Positions 1-5,806 of a DNA stretch of 7,201 nucleotides are shown one piece after another. Location: contig JAFVTJ010000168.1 of the NCBI GenBank assembly GCA_017503305.1, forward strand, positions 1 through 7,201, read 5' to 3'. Each line of letters starts with the position of its first letter. The first letter of the stretch is position 1. Under the pieces are notes generated by a model. It did not search any database and was not told where the DNA came from. It was given only the letters and a program-made list of their open reading frames with translations. The DNA comes from Clostridia bacterium (lineage in GTDB: Bacteria; Bacillota_A; Clostridia; Oscillospirales; Acutalibacteraceae). Position numbers and translations under genes: made by a program.

Positions 1-2
1 AC

Positions 3-233
3 GATGCTTACACCACCACCCCCGGCACTGTTGCTCAGGTTAAGCCCGGCACCACCCTGTGGTTTGCTCTGGAAGCTTGCGAAGTTGACGGCGAAGAAGT
101 CGTCGGCCTGGCTGATGCTTATGGCTGGTATGCCAACGCTAAGGGCGAATTCGTTCCCGCTAACAACAAGGTTACCGTTACCTATGGTAAGGGTGCTGAC
201 CTCGTTAAGATCTTTCGCGTTAGCGCGGTCTAA
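3..233 (+). CDS. C-terminal fragment of an unidentified protein, left end outside window
   Basis: A plus-strand frame open from the window edge ends at TAA (231-233), giving 76 residues with no start inside the window. I do not recognise the family. The segment is rich in Thr, Val, Ala, Gly and aromatics (TTLWFALEACEVDGEE, then GWYANAKGEFVPANNK, VTVTYGKGADLVKIFR) and would suit a beta-rich surface or secreted domain, but that is inference. Its codons differ from every other gene here: Lys is always AAG, Glu always GAA, Ala mostly GCT, Leu CTG or CTC, whereas the neighbours use AAA and CTT freely. That pattern is usual for very highly expressed genes. No terminator or spacer follows; the sequence passes straight into the antisense of the histidine kinase, so the last few residues may come from a junction rather than the native C-terminus. 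The opposite strand is also open here, in register. Confidence 0.55.
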   Translation, partial: DAYTTTPGTVAQVKPGTTLWFALEACEVDGEEVVGLADAYGWYANAKGEFVPANNKVTVTYGKGADLVKIFRVSAV

Positions 234-572
234 TATACGCCTTGACAAAATATAAGAGGTATGCATACAGCCCTCTTCCATGGTCCATTCTCCACAAGCA
301 CAGACGTGCACCGTACCGTAAGCGTCAGCCAAAAAAACATCTGCTCCCGCAACCTTTGCCAAGGGCTCAGCCACCATTAAAAAGGTTTTTGCATCTGAAA
401 AAATTTCATACTTTTCAGATATTTGCGCACACACGTTATTAAGTGTTTGATATGATGTTTTGGTTATGTGGTTATTAAGCACAGCCGAAAAAATCATCAT
501 AAGTGCAATAATACTTATAACCACAATCGAAACGGTCATAAAAAAATATTTTTTAAAAAGTTTAGGCTTCAT
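3..572 (-). CDS. Sensor histidine kinase, N-terminal membrane and sensor part, probably truncated or chimeric
   Basis: The minus-strand frame starts at ATG 572-570, three bases after the response regulator stop, with a GAGG ribosome site at 587-584 inside the end of that gene, so the two are translated together. Residues 12-32 (MTVSIVVISIIALMMIFSAVL) form a first membrane helix. An extracytoplasmic sensor follows, with a cysteine cluster at C91, C93 and C102 and CMHTSYILSRRILDRA at about 102-117, which resembles the sensor domain of OmpR-partner kinases of Clostridia. Only residues 1 to about 115 (down to about 230) look like kinase. Below that the frame stays open to the window edge, but it is Gly/Ser-rich, uses other codons, and shows no second membrane helix where one is expected; it looks like the shadow of the plus-strand gene at 3-233. 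HAMP, HisKA and HATPase domains are not seen. As it stands the product could not phosphorylate its regulator. Confidence 0.6.
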   Translation of the reverse strand, partial: MKPKLFKKYFFMTVSIVVISIIALMMIFSAVLNNHITKTSYQTLNNVCAQISEKYEIFSDAKTFLMVAEPLAKVAGADVFLADAYGTVHVCACGEWTMEEGCMHTSYILSRRILDRANAKDLNEVSTLTIGNGNLVVSGNEFALSVGIPAISISQADDFFAVNFASFQSKPQGGAGLNLSNSAGGGGVSI

Positions 573-575
573 AAG

Positions 576-1259
576 CTATTTAACCTCAAATTTATAACCA
601 ACACCCCAAACCGTTTTAAGCGACCATTCTTCCGATACGTTTTCAAGCTTTTCACGCAAGCGTTTAACGTGCACGTCTACCGTGCGCGAATCGCCATAAT
701 ATTCAAAGCCCCAAACCTCGTCCAAAAGCTGATCACGAGTATAAACCCTGTTGGGATTATTTGCCAAATGGTAAATAAGCTCAAGCTCTTTTGGTGGGGT
801 ATCTATCTTAACGTTATTAACCTCTAATTCGTAATTGGTTAAATTAACCCTAAGCTTATCATACTTAACCTCTTGCAGCTGCTTTTTATTTTTATCGCCG
901 CTACGACGTAAAACCGCCTTTACACGCGCCACAATTTCCTTTGTGTCAAAGGGTTTTGTTACGTAATCGTCCGCCCCTAGCTCAAGCCCTAAAATTTTAT
1001 CAAAAACCTCGCCCTTGGCGGTAATCATTATAATAGGCATTTCCGAAAATTTGCGAATCTCGCGGCAAACCTGCCAGCCGTCTAAACGCGGCAGCATTAT
1101 ATCAAGCAAAACCAAATCCGGTGTTTGCTTCTGCGCCGCTGAAACCGCATTTTCGCCATCGTTGGCAACGATGGTTTCAAAGCCTTCTTTTTCCAAATAA
1201 AGCCTTAAAAGCTCACAAATATTAACGTCGTCGTCAACAATTAAAATTTTATATTTCAA
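576..1259 (-). CDS. OmpR/PhoB-family two-component response regulator
   Basis: A full-length 227-residue DNA-binding response regulator that is phosphorylated by its partner kinase and then controls transcription. The receiver domain (about 3-117) has the acidic pocket D9/D10 in ILIVDDD, the phospho-acceptor D53 in LVLLDIMLP, T80 in MITAKGE and K102 in VTKPFD. The C-terminal winged helix (about 130-225) has TPPKELELIYHLANNPNRVY, then RTVDVHVKRLREKLE and VWGVGYKF, the standard Trans_reg_C signature. The start is TTG at 1259-1257: an in-frame TAA at 1289-1287 closes the frame, no ATG lies between, and the start matches the usual length of the receiver. An AGGTG ribosome site (1271-1267) lies 7 bases upstream. 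The kinase gene follows after three bases. The target genes cannot be told from sequence; the family includes PhoP-, VanR- and WalR-like members, and I cannot choose among them. Confidence 0.95.
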   Translation of the reverse strand: MKYKILIVDDDVNICELLRLYLEKEGFETIVANDGENAVSAAQKQTPDLVLLDIMLPRLDGWQVCREIRKFSEMPIIMITAKGEVFDKILGLELGADDYVTKPFDTKEIVARVKAVLRRSGDKNKKQLQEVKYDKLRVNLTNYELEVNNVKIDTPPKELELIYHLANNPNRVYTRDQLLDEVWGFEYYGDSRTVDVHVKRLREKLENVSEEWSLKTVWGVGYKFEVK

Positions 1260-1266
1260 ATTAAAA

Positions 1267-1271
1267 CACCT
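1267..1271 (-). promoter_or_regulatory. Ribosome binding site deciding the TTG start of the response regulator
   Basis: AGGTG (within GCAGGTG) on the minus strand sits 7 bases before TTG 1259-1257. Since there is no ATG between this site and the upstream in-frame stop, it fixes TTG as the initiation codon. Confidence 0.65.
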
Positions 1272-1283
1272 GCCTTTAAGAAT

Positions 1284-1292
1284 ATATTACCA
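1284..1292 (-). promoter_or_regulatory. Possible extended -10 promoter of the response regulator/kinase pair
   Basis: On the minus strand TGG is followed by TAATAT (1289-1284), an extended -10 form 5 of 6 like TATAAT. No good -35 is found at 16-18 bases upstream. Position suits a short leader of about 20 bases before the TTG start, and the terminator at 1334-1365 lies just upstream, so a promoter is needed somewhere in 1260-1333. A short inverted pair, CACCT (1267-1271) and AGGTG (1301-1305), flanks it. Confidence 0.35.
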
Positions 1293-1333
1293 CATTTTTT
1301 AGGTGAGTGTATTAAAAAAATATGAATAATTTT

Positions 1334-1365
1334 AAAAAGAAAAAGGCTGTCTCGAAAGAGACAGC
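1334..1365 (-). terminator. Rho-independent terminator of the zinc-ribbon gene
   Basis: A perfect 8-bp stem (1346-1353 pairing with 1358-1365, GCTGTCTC/GAGACAGC) closes a four-base loop. In the minus-strand RNA it is followed by CUUUUUCUUUUU (1345-1334). It lies 17 bases beyond the stop of the zinc-ribbon gene and isolates it from the response regulator downstream. The plus-strand version has no U tract, so it is one-directional. Confidence 0.92.
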
Positions 1366-1381
1366 ACATCAGGTTTAAAAA

Positions 1382-1672
1382 TTATTCTTCAACCGATTCT
1401 TCTTCCTTCATTTTTGCGAAACATTCACTGCAATAAACCGGTCGGTCATCACGGGGAATAAAGGGAACTTTTGCTACACCACCGCATGCAGCACATACTG
1501 CTTCATGCAATTCCCTTGGTGCTCTTCCAGCATTTTTGCGTTTGTCGCGGCAGGGCTTGCAACGTTGCGGTTCATTTACAAAGCCTTTGGATTCATAAAA
1601 TTCTTGCTCTCTGGCAGAAAATACAAACTCCTCTCCGCAGTCTTTGCAAACCAGTGTCTTGTCTTCAAACAT
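1382..1672 (-). CDS. Small double zinc-ribbon protein (zf-trcl-like plus CxxC...CxxC C-terminal ribbon)
   Basis: A complete 96-residue protein with four CxxC knuckles: C9/C12, C38/C41, C60/C63 and C81/C84. The N-terminal half (LVCKDCGEEFVFSAREQEFY, then GFVNEPQRCKPCR) matches the probable zinc-binding domain often called zf-trcl. The C-terminal half (VCAACGGVAKVPFIPRDDRP, then VYCSECF) is a second ribbon of the type frequently fused to it in Clostridia. Each half probably binds one Zn. The middle (42-53, RDKRKNAGRAPR) is strongly basic, which could suit nucleic-acid contact, and the tail is acidic (KEEESVEE). Molecular function is unknown for the family. A GAGAGG ribosome site (1687-1682) lies 9 bases before ATG. 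It follows the sigma gene by 108 bases in the same direction and ends in its own strong terminator, so it may be read from the sigma promoter or from an unseen one. Confidence 0.88.
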   Translation of the reverse strand: MFEDKTLVCKDCGEEFVFSAREQEFYESKGFVNEPQRCKPCRDKRKNAGRAPRELHEAVCAACGGVAKVPFIPRDDRPVYCSECFAKMKEEESVEE

Positions 1673-1772
1673 TTCCTTTTACCTCTCTTAGGTTTTTATT
1701 GTTGCCCCGGACAGTATCGCACCGCCATCTTTTTTAAAAAGGTTTTACTATTAAACTACGTGGGCGTATTTA

Positions 1773-1790
1773 AAGCGACGCTAGTCGCTT
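1773..1790 (-). terminator. Weak hairpin at the sigma-factor stop codon
   Basis: A 7-bp perfect stem (1773-1779 with 1784-1790, AAGCGAC/GTCGCTT) with loop GCTA contains the TAG stop of the sigma gene. In the minus direction only UUUAAAU follows, a poor U tract, so termination is likely to be partial and could let transcription reach the zinc-ribbon gene. In the plus direction a better T run follows (GTTTTAATTTTTTT), but no plus-strand gene ends here. Confidence 0.3.
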
Positions 1791-2350
1791 GTTTTAATTT
1801 TTTTACGAATGCGGCTTAGCGCGTTGCCAACCGCCTTTTCGCTTGTGTCCATTAAAGCGGCAATTTCTTGATAGGTTTTACCATCTAAAAAGTGATGTAA
1901 AACCTTGTATTCCATATTAGAAAGCTCTAGCTTAATATTTTCGGTAAGAGCCTTATAATCTTCCTTTTCAATGAGTATACTTTCAGGATTTTGTAAAGTA
2001 TGCAATTCAACCTCTTCAATAGAAAGCAACAAATCCTGCGGTATGTTTTTTTGAGCGGTGGATTTTCTTAAATTGGCAATTACCGAACGTTTAATGCAAA
2101 GACCCGCAAAGGTAGAAAAAGAAGCCTTTTGGCTATCAAAATTCTTAACCGCGGAATAGAGAGCAAACATAGCCTCCTGCACGGCATCCTCTACCTGATT
2201 TTCAGGACAATATAGCCTTGCCGTTTTTACAATAAGCGGCAAATACCTGTCAACAATAATTTGAAAGTACTCATACTCGCCGCCATTTATTAGCAAAATG
2301 ACTGCTTCGTCGTCCAAATTTTTGTTATTTTGCACAAAATTTATTCCCAT
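1781..2350 (-). CDS. SigH-like RNA polymerase sigma-70 family sigma factor
   Basis: A 189-residue alternative sigma factor that would direct core RNA polymerase to a special promoter set. Region 2 covers about 27-98: FQIIVDRYLPLIVKTARLYC, then QVEDAVQEAMFALYSAVKNF and KASFSTFAGLCIKRSVIANL, followed by STAQKNIPQ. Region 4 covers about 138-187: LSNMEYKVLHHFLDGKTYQE then a helix-turn-helix to NALSRIRKKI. The order and wording (QKxIP, NPES followed by an EDYK stretch, LSxMEYKVL, GKTYQEIA) resemble Spo0H/SigH of Clostridia more than ECF sigma factors; region 3 is reduced, as in SigH. It is a little shorter than B. subtilis SigH, so it may be a paralogue rather than the sporulation sigma itself. 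No anti-sigma gene is adjacent. The ATG at 2350-2348 has only a weak GGGG upstream. It has its own consensus promoter at 2390-2418. Confidence 0.85.
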   Translation of the reverse strand: MGINFVQNNKNLDDEAVILLINGGEYEYFQIIVDRYLPLIVKTARLYCPENQVEDAVQEAMFALYSAVKNFDSQKASFSTFAGLCIKRSVIANLRKSTAQKNIPQDLLLSIEEVELHTLQNPESILIEKEDYKALTENIKLELSNMEYKVLHHFLDGKTYQEIAALMDTSEKAVGNALSRIRKKIKTSD

Positions 2351-2389
2351 TAATACCCCAAAATCATAAATTGTCCACTATCTTGTTTC

Positions 2390-2418
2390 ATAATAACCGA
2401 TTGTCTTTTAATTGTCAA
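2390..2418 (-). promoter_or_regulatory. Sigma-A promoter of the SigH-like gene
   Basis: On the minus strand a perfect -35 TTGACA (2418-2413), a 17-base spacer and -10 TATTAT (2395-2390). Transcription should start near 2383 and give a leader of about 33 bases. GACAAT occurs at the -35 edge, in the spacer and in the leader (see findings). Confidence 0.9.
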
Positions 2419-2431
2419 GCATTTTTTATTG

Positions 2432-2460
2432 TTGAATATTAAACTTTTTGGTGTTATAAT
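2432..2460 (+). promoter_or_regulatory. Extended -10 sigma-A promoter of the amidase gene
   Basis: TTGAAT (2432-2437), a 17-base spacer and a perfect TATAAT (2455-2460), preceded by TGT giving the extended -10 form. It diverges from the sigma-factor promoter, with only 13 bases between the two -35 elements. The start should lie near 2467, with AAGGAG following at 2481. Confidence 0.85.
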
Positions 2461-2480
2461 ACAGAAATATATAAAGCTTT

Positions 2481-2486
2481 AAGGAG
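2481..2486 (+). promoter_or_regulatory. Ribosome binding site of the amidase gene
   Basis: AAGGAG lies 7 bases before ATG 2494, a strong site that fixes this start and places the membrane anchor directly at the N-terminus. Confidence 0.85.
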
Positions 2487-2493
2487 CCTTAGA

Positions 2494-4557
2494 ATGAAAA
2501 AGTTATTTTTTGTTATTTTCTGCATTGTTTTGGGCATTTGTTTGTCCCTTAGTGCAGTGTTTTTTCTTATAAATTCGCTTGATAAATTTGAAAACATCAC
2601 CCCTGCGGGCGCACCCACTTCTTCGGTCGTTTCGGACACATCTTCGCAAGAGCAAACCGTAGAAAAACCCGACACCCCAACCGAAGAAAACGAAAAACCT
2701 CAACCCGAAGAAACCAAACCCCAAAAGCCGGAAAAACCACCCATTGAGGAAAAGCCGTTTTTAACCATAACAACACCTAAAGACAAAAGCTTTACAACCA
2801 CAAAATCTACAATTACTTTTAAAGGCAAGACCAACGTTACCACAGGCGTTTCGCTTAACGGCCAACCCGTAAAGCAACCCCGCAGTATTGATGGCGAATT
2901 TACAATAACCGAAAAGCTAAGCTATGGCAATAACAAATTTGTTTTCACCGCGGGCAAGCTTAGCGAAACCTTTAATATAACCCGCAAGTATGTAGTTGCC
3001 AAGGATTTTAGCCACGAAGGCTCTAAAACCTATGATTCGGGCACAAGCTTCACAGTAAGCGTTTTAGCACGTGCCAAGGCCACAGTTACAGCAACCTTTA
3101 ACGGCAAAACTATAACCCTAAAAAGCGAAGCCGCCACCGATAATAGCTTCGCAAAATTTAAGGGCAAATTCACCCTTCCCGAAGGTCATTTAAAGGACCT
3201 TGATTTAGGCAAAATAACCCTTAAAGCCACCTATAAAGATTACACCGACACCTTTACTTCCAAAAACATTGTTTGTAAAAAGGATAAGCGCCTTAAGGAC
3301 TCAGACCCGTCGGTTACCCCCAAGGATGACAGTTACATAAACGTAGGCTCGGGCCTTATTACCGAAATCGTAGCCCCCACAGCCGAAACCTTTAACGGCA
3401 AAAGCAGTAAGGATACCTCAAAGCCTTATTACAACTATCTACCCAAAGGCACACTTGACTACGGCTCGTCTGATTATGCCACCGTTAAGCGCGACGGCGA
3501 CACCTATAAGCTTATAACCCTCCGCTGCGGTAAGAAAATTTATAAAGACCGCTACGACAAACCCCCACATAAAAAGGTAGCCGTTGCCAAACAATACGTT
3601 GGCACCCTGCCCGACCATAACGAAATCGGCATTGCTTCCCTTACTGAAACTAATTCACATACAGTTTTGACGCTTGACACTATGTGGAAAGCACCATTTG
3701 AGTTTAAGCTTAAAAGTCAAGATTACAACAATGATTACACCGTAGACAGTATAACCTACAAATACGTTGATATAACCTTTTGCTACACCACCGTTTTTGA
3801 CGGTAAGCTTAGCATTCCGAAAGACCATCCCCTATTTTCAAAAGCAAAAATAATTAAAAACGATTATGATTATACCCTTAGGCTTTACCTTAAAAAGCAA
3901 GGCGCCTTCTACGGTTGGGATGCGGAGTATAACGATAAGGGCCAACTCGTGTTTGAATTTTTAAAGCCCGCGAAAATAACCCTTACCAATAACAAATACG
4001 GCGCAGATTTAAGCGGTGTTAGAATTTTAATAGACGTTGGTCACGGCGGCATTGATCCCGGCACATCAAGAAACAATATTCAAAAATATTGTGAAGCTGC
4101 GCGCAATTTGCACCTTGCCAAAAAGCTTAAAGCCGAGCTTGAAGCCATTGGCGCCACCATTTATATCACCCGCGAAAGTGACGTCACACGCTCCACCGAT
4201 TATAAAACCCAAATGCTTCGCGAGCTTAAGCCCGATTACTGCATTGCAATTCATCACGATTCTAACGCTTCTTCAAAGCTTAATGGTATGGGCGCTTACT
4301 ATTACTACCCATTCTCCAAAGCGGCGGCAAAATACGTGCTTGACAACTCCTTCGACACCGGTATTTATAAAGACAAAACCTTTAAATGGCATTATTACTA
4401 TATGTCACGTGTTTCGGTATGCCCCGTAGTTTTAACCGAAAACGGTTACTATTCCAACAAGTACGACTACAACAACATTATTGACGACAAAGTAAACACC
4501 ACCAAGGCCGAAGCCCTTACAAAAGGTATTGTGGAATATTTTACATCTATTCAGTAA
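2494..4557 (+). CDS. Membrane-anchored N-acetylmuramoyl-L-alanine amidase (Amidase_3)
   Basis: A 687-residue exported peptidoglycan hydrolase that cuts between N-acetylmuramic acid and L-Ala. Residues 4-27 are a hydrophobic anchor or signal (KKLFFVIFCIVLG start). Residues 45-88 are a Pro/Glu/Lys-rich spacer that could cross the wall. Residues about 89-166 and 170-262 look like two Ig-type beta domains (similar to the glucodextranase-B type); about 275-505 is a beta-rich region I do not recognise. The catalytic domain runs from about 508 to the end. Its Zn ligands are H517 (IDVGHGG), E534 (CEAARNLHLAKKL) and H587 (AIHHDSN), and the catalytic Glu is E649 (VVLTENGYYSN), so it should be active. 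Gene is single, with its own promoter, divergent from the sigma factor. Which division, sporulation or lysis event it serves cannot be told. No terminator is seen after it. Confidence 0.93.
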   Translation: MKKLFFVIFCIVLGICLSLSAVFFLINSLDKFENITPAGAPTSSVVSDTSSQEQTVEKPDTPTEENEKPQPEETKPQKPEKPPIEEKPFLTITTPKDKSFTTTKSTITFKGKTNVTTGVSLNGQPVKQPRSIDGEFTITEKLSYGNNKFVFTAGKLSETFNITRKYVVAKDFSHEGSKTYDSGTSFTVSVLARAKATVTATFNGKTITLKSEAATDNSFAKFKGKFTLPEGHLKDLDLGKITLKATYKDYTDTFTSKNIVCKKDKRLKDSDPSVTPKDDSYINVGSGLITEIVAPTAETFNGKSSKDTSKPYYNYLPKGTLDYGSSDYATVKRDGDTYKLITLRCGKKIYKDRYDKPPHKKVAVAKQYVGTLPDHNEIGIASLTETNSHTVLTLDTMWKAPFEFKLKSQDYNNDYTVDSITYKYVDITFCYTTVFDGKLSIPKDHPLFSKAKIIKNDYDYTLRLYLKKQGAFYGWDAEYNDKGQLVFEFLKPAKITLTNNKYGADLSGVRILIDVGHGGIDPGTSRNNIQKYCEAARNLHLAKKLKAELEAIGATIYITRESDVTRSTDYKTQMLRELKPDYCIAIHHDSNASSKLNGMGAYYYYPFSKAAAKYVLDNSFDTGIYKDKTFKWHYYYMSRVSVCPVVLTENGYYSNKYDYNNIIDDKVNTTKAEALTKGIVEYFTSIQ

Positions 4558-4561
4558 TTAC

Positions 4562-4590
4562 TTGAACTTGTAAAAACTATATTGTATAAT
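4562..4590 (+). promoter_or_regulatory. Sigma-A promoter of the yhaM-rqcH operon
   Basis: TTGAAC (4562-4567), a 17-base spacer and a perfect TATAAT (4585-4590), starting 5 bases after the amidase stop. The predicted leader is about 25 bases. As no terminator separates the amidase from this promoter, some readthrough from upstream is possible. Confidence 0.8.
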
Positions 4591-4610
4591 ATATTTAAAG
4601 ATTTAAGAAA

Positions 4611-4616
4611 AGGGTG
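4611..4616 (+). promoter_or_regulatory. yhaM: Ribosome binding site of yhaM
   Basis: AGGGTG (in AAAAGGGTG) is 5 bases before ATG 4622, supporting that start; the OB-fold begins about 10 residues later, as expected. Confidence 0.6.
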
Positions 4617-4621
4617 TTTTT

Positions 4622-5593
4622 ATGAACTTTACCCCAATTGATAACAACTCGCTTGTGGAAGGCTTTTGCTTGATTAAAAGCATTGAAAAAAAGACCTCCT
4701 CTAAGGGCGACGTTTATCTTGATATAATGCTTGGCGACTGTGACAGCAAAATCAACGCAAAGCTTTGGCGCTACGTACCCGAAATACACGGCTTATACGA
4801 AGCCAACCAAATAATAAAGGTGCGCGGCACAATTTCGCAATATAACGGTGCTGATCAACTTCGTATTGAACGTATACGCCCCACCTCACCCGAGGATAAC
4901 GTTAAAGCCGAAGATTTTGTAAAAAACGCAGGCTTTTCGGGCGAGGATATGTATAACGAGCTTTATAATATTGCATCCGACTTTAAGGACGAAGATTTGA
5001 AAAAGCTTGTTTGCGAAATTCTTGCTGATAACCGCATAAAGCTGCTTTATTGGCCCGCCGCATTTAAGCTTCACCACGCTGTTCGCTCAGGCCTGCTTTT
5101 GCACACCTTAAGCATCGTGCGTTTAGCACAAGGCGTTTGCAAAATTTATCCCTTTGTAGATAGTGAGCTTTTGCTTTCGGGCGCAATTTTGCACGACATT
5201 GCAAAGCTTCAAGAATTTGAGGTTGCCGATACCGGCCTTGCTACCGGCTATTCTATAAAGGGCAACCTTTTAGGCCATCTTACTATGGGTGCTATGGTTA
5301 TTAACAAATATGCCGAAAAGCTTGGTGTGAACCCCAAAACCGCAATGCTACTCGAGCATATGGTTTTATCCCACCACGGCGAGCCTGAATTTGGCGCTGC
5401 GGTAAGGCCTTCATTTATTGAAGCCGAGCTTTTGAGTGAGCTTGACCTTATGGATTCCCGCGTTTACGAAATGCAAGAAGCCGTGTCCGCCACCGCCGCA
5501 GATGATTTTACCGGCAGACTTTGGGCTATGGACAACCGCAAGCTTTACAACCACAACCGCAAAGATTTAAACGAACAAACTAAAATATTTTAA
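4622..5593 (+). CDS. yhaM: 3'-5' exoribonuclease YhaM family (OB-fold plus HD domain)
   Basis: A 323-residue cytoplasmic nuclease, close to the length of B. subtilis YhaM (known as Cbf1 in Staphylococcus), which trims RNA and single-stranded DNA from the 3' end with metal ions. An N-terminal OB fold of nucleic-acid-binding type spans about 11-88 (EGFCLIKSIEKKTSSKGDVY, then INAKLWRY and IIKVRGTISQYNG). A linker leads to an HD phosphohydrolase-type domain at about 150-285 with H161 (LLLHTLS), H191/D192 (LHDIAK), H219 (GHLTMG) and H251/H252 (LSHHGEPEFGA), the expected metal ligands. D273/D275 fall in ELDLMDSRV, the usual last HD element. It is the first gene of an operon with its own promoter; its stop overlaps the ribosome site of the next gene. 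The family is well known in Bacillota, and I see nothing missing. Confidence 0.93.
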   Translation: MNFTPIDNNSLVEGFCLIKSIEKKTSSKGDVYLDIMLGDCDSKINAKLWRYVPEIHGLYEANQIIKVRGTISQYNGADQLRIERIRPTSPEDNVKAEDFVKNAGFSGEDMYNELYNIASDFKDEDLKKLVCEILADNRIKLLYWPAAFKLHHAVRSGLLLHTLSIVRLAQGVCKIYPFVDSELLLSGAILHDIAKLQEFEVADTGLATGYSIKGNLLGHLTMGAMVINKYAEKLGVNPKTAMLLEHMVLSHHGEPEFGAAVRPSFIEAELLSELDLMDSRVYEMQEAVSATAADDFTGRLWAMDNRKLYNHNRKDLNEQTKIF

Positions 5594-5597
5594 GGAG
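5592..5597 (+). promoter_or_regulatory. Ribosome binding site of the DUF1858 gene, overlapping the yhaM stop
   Basis: AAGGAG overlaps the TAA of yhaM (5591-5593) and lies 8 bases before ATG 5606, so the two genes are tightly linked in one transcript. Confidence 0.85.
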
Positions 5598-5605
5598 AAT
5601 TTATT

Positions 5606-5806
5606 ATGACTATTACAAAAGATATGCTTATTGGCGACGTATTGGATATTGACACAGGCTGTGCGCAATACTTTTTCGAAATTGGTATGCATTGCTTAGG
5701 CTGCCCCGCTTCTCGTGGCGAAACTATTGAACAAGCATGCCAGGTTCACGGCACCGATTGCGATGCTTTAGTAGCTAAATTAAACGCCTACTTCGCAAAC
5801 AAATAA
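5606..5806 (+). CDS. DUF1858 small redox-type protein (hybrid-cluster-associated disulfide domain)
   Basis: A complete 66-residue cytoplasmic protein of the DUF1858 family, whose members are described as hybrid-cluster-protein-associated redox disulfide domains. It starts with ITKDMLIGDVLDIDTGCAQY, the family's usual opening, then FFEIGMHCLGCPASRGETIE with the CxxC pair C30/C33, and ends with a Val/Leu helix. It carries three more cysteines, C19, C45 and C52, giving five in 66 residues. A redox, metal or Fe-S related role is inferred from the CxxC only; no substrate is known. It sits between yhaM and trmK, has a strong ribosome site, and its TAA overlaps the ATG of trmK by one base (TAATG), so trmK translation probably depends on it. 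No hybrid-cluster gene is in the window. Confidence 0.88.
   Translation: MTITKDMLIGDVLDIDTGCAQYFFEIGMHCLGCPASRGETIEQACQVHGTDCDALVAKLNAYFANK

Noticed and set aside
3..233. Continuation of the histidine kinase frame across the plus-strand gene (VGIPAI and FAVNFASF slightly recall a sensor domain)
   Set aside because: The two frames share codon boundaries, and the plus gene uses no TTA, CTA or TCA, so the minus frame is open by default. The minus product becomes Gly/Ser-rich and shows no second membrane helix, so the likeness is probably chance, though not excluded.
468..827. A 119-residue plus-strand open frame across the regulator/kinase boundary
   Set aside because: It is antisense to the conserved DNA-binding domain of the response regulator and to the kinase start; its Lys/Asn-rich product looks random.
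1691..1780. A dedicated promoter for the zinc-ribbon gene
   Set aside because: Only poor candidates are visible (GATACT without a proper -35), so I could not support one.
4037..4429. A 130-residue plus-strand open frame inside the amidase catalytic domain
   Set aside because: It lies in another frame of a conserved domain with intact catalytic residues, and has no ribosome site or recognisable product.
4578..4593. AT-only inverted repeat TATATT-GTAT-AATATA after the amidase, as a terminator
   Set aside because: Stem has no G-C pair and it coincides with a -10 box at a proper 17-base spacing from TTGAAC; it is better explained as promoter.
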